From positions 1 to 53,283 of the forward strand of contig CALBSC010000090.1 of the NCBI GenBank assembly GCA_937927685.1: 53,283 bases of DNA, in the 5' to 3' direction. The notes beneath the pieces are model-generated. The model did no database searches. It was not told the origin of the DNA and worked only from the letters and a program-made list of their open reading frames with translations. The DNA is from an uncultured Burkholderiales bacterium. Lineage in GTDB: Bacteria > Pseudomonadota > Gammaproteobacteria > Burkholderiales > Burkholderiaceae_C. Below are positions 17,833-24,710 of the stretch, one piece after another. A program made the translations under genes and the position numbers. Every line of letters starts with the position of its first letter. Position 1 is the first letter of the stretch.

Positions 17833-17859
17833 GATCATATCTTCTATAAGACATAAGAC
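17833..17859. promoter_or_regulatory. Candidate GntR operator and gntR -10 box
   Basis: In the gntR-mdh divergent gap a near-palindrome tcttct/ataaga (17840-17851) overlaps a tandem direct repeat ataagac-ataagac (17846-17859). On the minus strand TATGAT (17833-17838) is a good -10 for gntR, and the repeats would fall in its spacer, as for an autorepressor site. A functional role is inferred. Confidence 0.45.
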
Positions 17860-17943
17860 AGGTCGCGTCAGGGTTTTTCGAGGGTAAACTCCTGCGTCTG
17901 ACACCCGTCACCACTCTTTTCATTACCCACTGGAGTTCTCCTC

Positions 17944-18930
17944 ATGAGCAAGAAGCCTGTTCGCGTCGCCGTCACCGGTGCCGCCGGTCAAATCGGTTAC
18001 GCCCTGCTGTTTCGCATTGCCTCCGGCGAAATGCTGGGCAAGGACCAGCCCGTCATCCTGCAATTGCTCGAAATTCCCGATGAAAAGGCCCAGAAAGCGC
18101 TCAAGGGCGTGATGATGGAATTGGAAGACTGCGCGTTCCCGCTGCTGGCCGGCATGGAGGCCCATTCCGACCCCATGACCGCCTTCAAGGACACCGATTA
18201 CGCCTTGCTGGTCGGCTCCCGCCCCCGTGGCCCCGGCATGGAGCGGGCCGAACTCCTGGCCATCAATGGCGCCATCTTCACCGCCCAGGGCAAGGCCCTG
18301 AACGCCGTGGCCTCGCGCAACGTCAAGGTGCTGGTGGTCGGCAACCCGGCCAACACCAACGCCTACATCGCCATGAAGTCGGCCCCGGACCTGCCGGCCA
18401 AGAACTTCACCGCCATGCTGCGCCTGGACCACAACCGTGCGGCCTCGCAAATCGCCGCCAAGACCGGCAAGGCCGTGGCCGACATCGAAAAACTGTGCGT
18501 GTGGGGCAACCACTCGCCCACCATGTACGCCGATTACCGTTTCGCCACCATCAAGGGCGAGTCCGTCAAGGCCATGATCAATGACCAGGAATGGAACGCC
18601 AACGTGTTCCTGCCCACCGTGGGCAAGCGCGGCGCGGCCATCATCGAAGCGCGTGGCCTCTCGTCCGCCGCCTCCGCGGCCAACGCGGCCATCGATCACA
18701 TGCGTGACTGGGCCTTGGGCACCCACGGCCACTGGGTCACCATGGGCATTCCGTCCCAAGGCTGGTATGGCATTCCCAAGGACGTGATGTTCGGCTTCCC
18801 CGTCACCTGCGAGGGCGGCGAGTACAAGGTGGTCGAAGGCCTGGCGATTGACGAGTTCAGCCAGACTTGCATCAACAAGACCCTGAAGGAACTGCAGGAA
18901 GAACAGGCCGGCGTCGCCCACCTGGTCTGA
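17944..18930 (+). CDS. mdh: Malate dehydrogenase (NAD)
   Basis: Interconverts malate and oxaloacetate in the TCA cycle. It shows the glycine-rich NAD fold VTGAAGQIGYALLFRIASGE near the N-terminus, VGSRPRGPGMERAELL (the mobile active-site loop with arginines), LDHNRAASQIA and the catalytic histidine in CVWGNHSPTMYADY. At 328 aa it belongs to the cytosolic-type MDH group common in betaproteobacteria. ATG 17944 has GGAG at 8-base spacing. It is divergent from the GntR gene and 12 bases ahead of the CitE-like gene, so they probably share a transcript. Confidence 0.97.
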   Translation: MSKKPVRVAVTGAAGQIGYALLFRIASGEMLGKDQPVILQLLEIPDEKAQKALKGVMMELEDCAFPLLAGMEAHSDPMTAFKDTDYALLVGSRPRGPGMERAELLAINGAIFTAQGKALNAVASRNVKVLVVGNPANTNAYIAMKSAPDLPAKNFTAMLRLDHNRAASQIAAKTGKAVADIEKLCVWGNHSPTMYADYRFATIKGESVKAMINDQEWNANVFLPTVGKRGAAIIEARGLSSAASAANAAIDHMRDWALGTHGHWVTMGIPSQGWYGIPKDVMFGFPVTCEGGEYKVVEGLAIDEFSQTCINKTLKELQEEQAGVAHLV

Positions 18931-18942
18931 CAGGACAGCGGC

Positions 18943-19926
18943 ATGACCCATCCACGCGAGGTCCTGCTGGGGGCGCAGGCCGGGGCGGTGAGCCTCCCGG
19001 TCTGTGACCATTACAGCGGCGTCGAGATCCGCATGCGCAAAAGCCTGCAATTGCAGGCCGAGTTGCTGCAGGAATTCGGCACTTGCGTGCTGGATGTCAC
19101 CCTGGATTGCGAGGATGGTGCGCCGGTGGGCGGCGAAGCCGAGCATGCCGCCCTGGTGACCGAACTGGCCCGGCAGGCCGATCCGTCTGCCCGGGTCGCG
19201 GTGCGGGTGCACCCGGTCGACCATCCCAGCTTTGACGCGGACGTCTCGACCATCGTGGGCCAGGCCGGTGCACGCTTGTGCCACGTGATGGTGCCCAAAG
19301 TCGAGTCCACGGCCGATGTGGCCGTCGCGGCGGCGGCGCTGGACCGTGCAGGTCATCCCGACCTGCCCTTGCATGTGCTGGTGGAGTCGCCGGCGGCGGT
19401 CCACCGTGCATTTGACATTGCCGCGCATCCGCGCGTGCAGTCCATCAGCTTTGGCCTGATGGACTTCGTCTCGGCCCATGCCGGCGCCATCCCGGCCAGT
19501 GGCATGGGCGTGGCGGGGCAGTTCACGCACCCGCTGGTGGTGCGCGCCAAGCTCGAGATCGCCAGTGCCTGCCATGCGCACGGCAAGGTGCCCTCGCACT
19601 GCGTGGTCACCGAGTTCAGCGACACCCAGGCCATGCGCCGCGCCGCCGAGCGCGCCGCACACGAACTGGGCTTCACGCGCATGTGGAGCATCCACCCGGC
19701 GCAAATCCGGCCCATCCTCGACGCCATGGCGCCGGATGCCCGGGCCATCGAGCAGGCGAGTGCTATCCTGCTGGCTGCCATCGAGGCCCAGTGGGCGCCG
19801 ATCAGCCACCAGGGGCAGTTGCACGACCGCGCCAGTTACCGGTTTTTCTGGCAAGTGCTGCAGCGCGCCTATGACACCGGGCGTGCGTTGCCGACCGAAG
19901 TCCGGTCGTTCTTTCAGACATCCTAG
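18943..19926 (+). CDS. CitE/HpcH-family CoA-ester lyase-like protein
   Basis: Member of the HpcH/HpaI aldolase and citrate lyase beta-chain superfamily (327 aa), a Mg-dependent TIM barrel. Visible are the metal/substrate positions DVTLDCEDGAPVG, RVAVRVHPVDH, MVPKVEST, LVESPAAVHRAFDIA and SFGLMDFVSAHAG. The substrate cannot be read from the sequence; malyl-CoA or citramalyl-CoA type esters are family possibilities. No citrate lyase alpha or gamma genes are near, so it is not part of a citrate lyase complex. AGGA lies 7 bases before ATG 18943. Position between mdh and acnB suggests a role around C4/C6 dicarboxylate metabolism. Confidence 0.85.
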   Translation: MTHPREVLLGAQAGAVSLPVCDHYSGVEIRMRKSLQLQAELLQEFGTCVLDVTLDCEDGAPVGGEAEHAALVTELARQADPSARVAVRVHPVDHPSFDADVSTIVGQAGARLCHVMVPKVESTADVAVAAAALDRAGHPDLPLHVLVESPAAVHRAFDIAAHPRVQSISFGLMDFVSAHAGAIPASGMGVAGQFTHPLVVRAKLEIASACHAHGKVPSHCVVTEFSDTQAMRRAAERAAHELGFTRMWSIHPAQIRPILDAMAPDARAIEQASAILLAAIEAQWAPISHQGQLHDRASYRFFWQVLQRAYDTGRALPTEVRSFFQTS

Positions 19927-19932
19927 GAGACG

Positions 19933-20535
19933 ATGATGCGCATGACAGGTCGTGTGGTGGTTTGCACGCTGCTGTGTCTGGCGGGATGGGCGGGGGCCCA
20001 AACGGGCGCCCCGTCGGGTGCGAATGGTGGCGGCACGTCGGCCGAGACGTCCCGCGCCCGTGCCGCCAAGCCCTCGAGCACGGCTGCCGCCAAACCCCGG
20101 CGTGAGGCAGCCCGCAAGCCGGCCGCTGTCCTGGCCGCTGCGCCCGCCACGGTGGACGTGCTGCCTGCGCTCGAGCCGGAACTGATCGCCGTGGCCGAGC
20201 AGGTGCACCTGGGCCAGATCGCCTGCGAATTGGGGCAGACGGTGGTCATCACGACGGACGAAAAATCCCCCGGGCGTTTTTACATGCACCACAAGCACCA
20301 GACTTACCACCTGGCGCCGGTGGTGTCCAAAACAGGCGCCTTGCGCCTGGAAGACCCGCGCCAGGGCGCGGTCTGGATCCAGCTGTCCAACAAATCCATG
20401 TTGATGAACAGCCAACTCGGCCAGCGACTGGCCGATGAATGTCAAAGCCCGGCCCAGGCGGCCGTGGCTCAGGCCATGAAGCTGGCGCCGCCGGTCCATC
20501 TGCTCGAGGGCGGACGTGACGTGGCGCGCCAATGA
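19933..20535 (+). CDS. Exported protein of unknown function, possibly MliC-like
   Basis: A 200-residue protein with a signal peptide (about residues 1-22, VVVCTLLCLAGWAGA), an Ala/Lys/Arg-rich linker (about 25-75) and a compact C-terminal domain (about 85-180) holding two cysteines (IACELGQ and ADECQS) that could form a disulfide. The pattern of Cys, basic/aromatic strands, then GALRLEDPRQGAVWIQ and a closing Cys recalls MliC/PliC lysozyme inhibitors, but this is a weak, distant resemblance. Tandem ATGs at 19933 and 19936 follow AGGAGA; the second has better spacing. It sits 6 bases after the CitE-like gene and 32 before acnB. Exported location is supported; function is not known. Confidence 0.75.
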   Translation: MMRMTGRVVVCTLLCLAGWAGAQTGAPSGANGGGTSAETSRARAAKPSSTAAAKPRREAARKPAAVLAAAPATVDVLPALEPELIAVAEQVHLGQIACELGQTVVITTDEKSPGRFYMHHKHQTYHLAPVVSKTGALRLEDPRQGAVWIQLSNKSMLMNSQLGQRLADECQSPAQAAVAQAMKLAPPVHLLEGGRDVARQ

Positions 20536-20567
20536 ATTTTGTATTGCTATTTACAGGAGAGTGACCC

Positions 20568-23159
20568 ATGTTGAAAGCCTACCGTGACCATGTGGCCGAG
20601 CGCGCCGCCCTCGGCATCCCGCCGCTGCCGTTGACGGCCCAGCAAGTGGCCGACGTCATCGAACTGATCAAGAACCCCCCCAAGGGCGAGGAAGCCTTCC
20701 TGCTCGACCTCATCACCCACCGCGTGCCCCCGGGCGTGGACGACGCCGCCAAGGTCAAGGCCTCGTTCCTGTCGGCGGTCGCGCATGGCGACGTGTCGGT
20801 GGCGCTGATCAGCAAGGCCAAAGCCACCGAACTGCTCGGCACCATGGTGGGCGGCTATAACGTCAAGCCCCTGATCGACCTGCTCGATCACGCGGACGTT
20901 GCCGGCGTGGCCGCGGACGGCCTGAAGAAAACCCTGCTGATGTTCGATGCCTTCCACGACGTGGCCGACAAGGCCAAGGCGGGCAACGCCAAGGCCAAGG
21001 AAGTGATCCAGAGCTGGGCCGACGCCGAGTGGTTCACCAGCCGTCCCGAAGTGCCCAAGTCCATCACCGTGACTGTGTTCAAGGTGCCCGGTGAAACCAA
21101 CACCGACGACTTGTCCCCCGCGCCTGATGCCTGGAGCCGCCCGGACATTCCGCTGCACACCCTGGCCATGCTCAAGAACACCCGCCCCGATGCGGCCTTC
21201 AAGCCCGAGGAAGACGGCAAGCGCGGCCCGATGCAGTTCATCGAGGATCTCAAGAAGAAAGGCCACCTGGTGGCCTATGTGGGCGACGTGGTGGGCACCG
21301 GTTCTTCCCGCAAATCCGCGACCAACAGCGTGATCTGGGCCACGGGCCAGGACATTCCGTTTGTGCCCAACAAGCGCTTTGGCGGCGTGACACTCGGCGG
21401 CAAGATTGCCCCGATCTTCTACAACACCCAGGAAGACTCCGGCGCGTTGCCCATCGAAGTGGATGTCTCCAAACTCGAGATGGGTGACGTGATCGAGGTG
21501 TTGCCCTATGACGGCAAGATCACCAAGGGTGGTCAGACCGTGGTCGAGTTCCAGCTCAAGAGCGAGGTGCTGTTTGACGAAGTGCGTGCGGGTGGACGTA
21601 TCAACCTGATCATCGGTCGTAGCCTGACGGGCAAGGCCCGTGAGTTCCTGGGCTTGCCCGCCTCCACCTTGTTCCGCCTGCCCAAGGCCCCGAAGGACAC
21701 GGGCAAGGGCTTCACCTTGGCGCAAAAGATGGTCGGTCGTGCCTGCGGCCTGCCCGAAGGTCAGGGCATTCGTCCGGGCACCTATTGCGAACCCAAGATG
21801 ACCACCGTGGGCTCACAGGACACCACCGGCCCGATGACCCGCGACGAACTCAAAGACCTGGCCTGCCTGGGTTTCTCGTCCGACATGGTGATGCAGTCCT
21901 TCTGCCACACCGCCGCCTACCCCAAGGCCGTGGATGTGAAGATGCACCACGAACTGCCCGCCTTCATCAGCAACCGCGGCGGCGTGGCCCTGCGCCCGGG
22001 CGACGGTGTGATCCACAGCTGGCTCAACCGACTGTTGCTGCCCGACACCGTGGGCACGGGCGGTGACTCGCACACCCGCTTCCCGATTGGCATTTCCTTT
22101 CCTGCCGGTTCCGGTCTGGTGGCCTTTGGCGCCGCCACGGGCGTGATGCCCCTGGACATGCCCGAATCCGTGCTGGTGCGCTTCAAGGGACAGATGCAAC
22201 CCGGCGTCACCCTGCGCGACCTGGTGCACGCCATCCCGCTGTACGCCATCAAGGCCGGCTTGCTCACCGTGGAGAAGAAGGGCAAGAAGAACGTTTTCTC
22301 GGGCCGCATCCTGGAAATCGAAGGCTTGCCGGAACTGAAAGTCGAGCAGGCGTTCGAGCTGTCTGACGCGTCGGCCGAGCGCTCTGCAGCGGGCTGCACC
22401 ATCAAGCTCAACCAGGCGCCCGTGGCCGAGTACCTCAAGTCCAACGTTGTGCTGATGAAGAACATGATCGCCAACGGCTACCAGGACAAGCGCACGCTGG
22501 AGCGACGCATCCAGGCGGTCGAGGCCTGGCTGGCCAAGCCCCACCTGCTCGAGGCGGACAAGGATGCCGAGTACGCCGCCGTGATCGAGATCGATCTGGC
22601 CGAGATCAAGGAGCCGATCGTCTGCTGCCCGAACGATCCCGATGACGCCAAGTTCATGAGCGAAGTCACCGGCACCAAGATCGACGAAGCCTTCATCGGT
22701 TCGTGCATGACCAACATCGGTCACTTCCGCGCCGCCTCCAAGGTGCTGGGCGGTGTCCGTGACATCCCGGTCAAGCTGTGGGTGGCCCCGCCGACCAAGA
22801 TGGACGAGAGCGAGTTGATCAAGGAAGGTCACTACTCCACCTTTGGCGCGGCCGGTGCCCGCACCGAGATGCCCGGTTGCTCGCTGTGCATGGGTAACCA
22901 GGCGCAGGTGCGTGAGGGGGCCACGGTCGTGTCCACCTCCACCCGCAACTTCCCCAACCGTCTGGGCAAGAACACCAACGTGTTCCTGGTCTCGGCCGAA
23001 CTGGCGGCGGTGTGTTCCAAGCTGGGCCGAATCCCCACCGTGGCCGAGTACCAGGCAGCCGTGGGCGTGCTCAGCCAGGATGCGGCCAGTGTCTACAAGT
23101 ACATGAATTTCGACCAGATCGAGGAGTACGCGGAGACGGCCAAGGGTGTGACGGTTTAA
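20568..23159 (+). CDS. acnB: Bifunctional aconitate hydratase 2 / 2-methylisocitrate dehydratase
   Basis: AcnB isomerises citrate and isocitrate and can act on 2-methylisocitrate in propionate degradation. The 863-residue protein has the AcnB order: HEAT-like N-terminal domain, swivel domain (about residues 165-385, GDVVGTGSSRKSATNS), then the Fe-S catalytic domains with GTGGDSHTRFP, IGSCMTNIGHFRAA and GCSLCMGNQAQV, which carry the cluster cysteines. AGGAG precedes ATG 20568 by 8 bases. It is the last gene of the mdh cluster and ends at a clear terminator. Confidence 0.97.
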   Translation: MLKAYRDHVAERAALGIPPLPLTAQQVADVIELIKNPPKGEEAFLLDLITHRVPPGVDDAAKVKASFLSAVAHGDVSVALISKAKATELLGTMVGGYNVKPLIDLLDHADVAGVAADGLKKTLLMFDAFHDVADKAKAGNAKAKEVIQSWADAEWFTSRPEVPKSITVTVFKVPGETNTDDLSPAPDAWSRPDIPLHTLAMLKNTRPDAAFKPEEDGKRGPMQFIEDLKKKGHLVAYVGDVVGTGSSRKSATNSVIWATGQDIPFVPNKRFGGVTLGGKIAPIFYNTQEDSGALPIEVDVSKLEMGDVIEVLPYDGKITKGGQTVVEFQLKSEVLFDEVRAGGRINLIIGRSLTGKAREFLGLPASTLFRLPKAPKDTGKGFTLAQKMVGRACGLPEGQGIRPGTYCEPKMTTVGSQDTTGPMTRDELKDLACLGFSSDMVMQSFCHTAAYPKAVDVKMHHELPAFISNRGGVALRPGDGVIHSWLNRLLLPDTVGTGGDSHTRFPIGISFPAGSGLVAFGAATGVMPLDMPESVLVRFKGQMQPGVTLRDLVHAIPLYAIKAGLLTVEKKGKKNVFSGRILEIEGLPELKVEQAFELSDASAERSAAGCTIKLNQAPVAEYLKSNVVLMKNMIANGYQDKRTLERRIQAVEAWLAKPHLLEADKDAEYAAVIEIDLAEIKEPIVCCPNDPDDAKFMSEVTGTKIDEAFIGSCMTNIGHFRAASKVLGGVRDIPVKLWVAPPTKMDESELIKEGHYSTFGAAGARTEMPGCSLCMGNQAQVREGATVVSTSTRNFPNRLGKNTNVFLVSAELAAVCSKLGRIPTVAEYQAAVGVLSQDAASVYKYMNFDQIEEYAETAKGVTV

Positions 23160-23203
23160 GTCCATCGCCCGCATCGGTGTTTCCGTAGGGACGCCGACCC
23201 ATG

Positions 23204-23236
23204 AACGGCCCGGCAGCGATGTCGGGCCGTTTTTTT
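23204..23236 (+). terminator. Intrinsic terminator after acnB
   Basis: A 9-bp perfect stem (aacggcccg / cgggccgtt) with a 10-base loop runs into seven Ts, 45 bases past the acnB stop. It closes the mdh-citE-like-acnB transcript. Confidence 0.92.
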
Positions 23237-23261
23237 GAATGAGTCACTTGCCAGGATCCCC

Positions 23262-23504
23262 ATGAACGACAGCGACCTGCCTCCCCTGACGCCGACGCGC
23301 CCGGGGCTTTACCGCCATTACAAGGGCGGCCTGTACGAGGTGATCGACACGGCGCGCCACAGCGAAACGCTCGAGCCCATGACGGTGTATCGGGCGCTGT
23401 ACGGTGAGCGGGGTGTGTGGGTGCGCCCGGCGGCGATGTTTGCGCAGACGGTGGAGATCGAGGGCGTGCAACGCCCCCGGTTCGAGTGGGTGCAGGACGC
23501 GTGA
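23262..23504 (+). CDS. DUF1653 domain protein
   Basis: Small soluble protein (80 aa) made almost entirely of a DUF1653 domain: GLYRHYKGGLYEVID near the N-terminus, a middle strand MTVYRALYGERGVWVRP, and closing R-F residues. The biochemical role of this family is not established. ATG 23262 has AGGA just upstream; a TTG at 23235 inside the acnB terminator is dismissed. It is convergent with guaC (31 bases between stops). Confidence 0.82.
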   Translation: MNDSDLPPLTPTRPGLYRHYKGGLYEVIDTARHSETLEPMTVYRALYGERGVWVRPAAMFAQTVEIEGVQRPRFEWVQDA

Positions 23505-23535
23505 GTGCCGCCCTGCACGGAACTCGTCAGGACAA

Positions 23536-24513
23536 TTACATCAGCAGGTGTTCACCCGCGTTGTCTCCGCCCAGGATGACGTAATTCACCTTGCGGATGT
23601 CCATCAGCTTGGTGCCGCCGGCATAGGAAATCGAGCTTTGCACGTCTTCCTGCATCTCGCGCAGCGTGTCGGCCAGCGTGCCCTTGATGGGCTCGAGAAT
23701 GCGTTTTCCTTCCACGTGCTTGTACTCGCCCTTGTTGAAGTCCGAGGCCGAGCCGTAGTATTCCTTGAACAGCTCGCCGTCGACTTCCACCGTTTTGCCG
23801 GGTGACTCCTCATGGCCGGCAAAGAGCGAACCGATCATCACCATGGTGGCGCCAAAGCGCACGCTCTTGGCGATGTCGCCATGGCTGCGGATGCCGCCGT
23901 CGGCGATGATGGGCTTGGTGGCCACACGGGCGCACCACTTGAGCGCTGACAGCTGCCAGCCGCCGGTGCCAAAGCCGGTTTTCAACTTGGTGATGCAGAC
24001 CTTGCCCGGGCCCACGCCCACCTTGGTCGCATCAGCGCCCCAGTTCTCCAGGTCGATGACGGCTTCGGGTGTCGCCACGTTTCCGGCAATCACAAAGGCC
24101 GAGGGCATTTTTTCCTTGATGTAGCCGATCATCTGGCGCACGCTGTCGGCATGGCCGTGGGCAATGTCGATGGTGATGTAGTCGGGCGTGAGGCCCGCGG
24201 CGATCAGCTGGTCCACCGTGGCGTAGTCGGGCTGTTTCACCCCCAGGGAGATGGAGGCGTAGACGCCCTTGCGTTTCATCTCGCGCACAAAGGCCACGTT
24301 GTCCAGATCGAAACGGTGCATGACATAGAAGTAGCCATGTCGTGCCAGGTATTCGCAGATCGACTCGTTGACCACCGTCTTCATGTTGGCCGGTACCACC
24401 GGCAGGCGGAAGGTGTGGGCGCCCAGGGTGACGCTGGGGTCGCACTCCGAGCGGCTTTCCACGCGGCACTTGCGTGGCAGCAGCAGGATGTTGTCGTAGT
24501 CGAAAATTTCCAT
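23536..24513 (-). CDS. guaC: GMP reductase
   Basis: Deaminates GMP to IMP with NADPH, allowing recovery of adenine nucleotides from guanine nucleotides. The 325-residue TIM barrel opens with IFDYDNILLLPRKCRVESRSE, has the catalytic cysteine loop GVGPGKVCITKLKTGFGTGG and the phosphate-binding GIRSHGDIAKSVRFGA. It lacks the CBS insert of IMP dehydrogenase, and its length and CITKLKTG loop fit GMP reductase rather than GuaB. Start ATG 24513 gives the family N-terminus; the frame is open 23 codons further. A good promoter and two overlapping hairpins lie upstream, so expression may be controlled in the leader. Confidence 0.94.
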   Translation of the reverse strand: MEIFDYDNILLLPRKCRVESRSECDPSVTLGAHTFRLPVVPANMKTVVNESICEYLARHGYFYVMHRFDLDNVAFVREMKRKGVYASISLGVKQPDYATVDQLIAAGLTPDYITIDIAHGHADSVRQMIGYIKEKMPSAFVIAGNVATPEAVIDLENWGADATKVGVGPGKVCITKLKTGFGTGGWQLSALKWCARVATKPIIADGGIRSHGDIAKSVRFGATMVMIGSLFAGHEESPGKTVEVDGELFKEYYGSASDFNKGEYKHVEGKRILEPIKGTLADTLREMQEDVQSSISYAGGTKLMDIRKVNYVILGGDNAGEHLLM

Positions 24514-24566
24514 GATGTCCAAGCTCCAGTAAAACAAACCCTGTTGTGGATGAGCGCTTGGCCTGG

Positions 24567-24615
24567 CCGGTTTTTTGGGCAATAAAAAACCGGGCGCAAG
24601 AATCTTGGGCCCGGT
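24567..24615 (-). promoter_or_regulatory. Overlapping terminator and alternative hairpin in the guaC leader
   Basis: Minus strand: a hairpin with arms ACCGGGC / GCCCGGT (24609-24615 and 24589-24595), extended inside by CAAG/CTTG, runs straight into six Ts (24584-24589): a textbook intrinsic terminator. The same T-run, with CCGG before it (24584-24593), pairs perfectly over 10 bp with a downstream copy (24567-24576) across a 7-base loop. The two structures cannot form together. No gene on this strand ends here, so a terminator only makes sense as an attenuator in the guaC leader or as the end of a tiny RNA. Confidence 0.7.
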
Positions 24616-24620
24616 GGCTG

Positions 24621-24649
24621 ATTCTATCAGCGTAGGGCCCGTCGGTCAC
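24621..24649 (-). promoter_or_regulatory. Candidate sigma-70 promoter of guaC
   Basis: Minus strand GTGACC (24644-24649) and TAGAAT (24621-24626) lie exactly 17 bases apart, matching 4/6 and 5/6 consensus positions. The expected start near 24614 puts the leader terminator hairpin at the very 5' end of the RNA. Confidence 0.55.
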
Positions 24650-24697
24650 CCGGCCTGTCCCGGGCAGAGGGCATGCCCCAGGCTGTACCCGCAACCC

Positions 24698-24703
24698 TAC
24701 AAT
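24698..24703 (+). promoter_or_regulatory. -10 element next to uvrD start (leaderless?)
   Basis: TACAAT is 7 bases from the uvrD ATG at 24711 with no ribosome site between or before, so transcription would start at or one base before the A of ATG. No good -35 is seen. Confidence 0.4.
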
Positions 24704-24710
24704 CGCTGGC

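Noticed and set aside
17923..20532. Very long open frame (869 codons) on the minus strand across mdh, the CitE-like gene and the exported protein
   Set aside because: It is antisense to three well-supported genes. Its His/Gly/Arg-rich composition is what high-GC third-codon bias produces on the opposite strand, and it has no recognisable domain.
24567..24615. Purine riboswitch upstream of guaC
   Set aside because: No three-way junction or conserved purine-aptamer core is visible; only simple overlapping hairpins.
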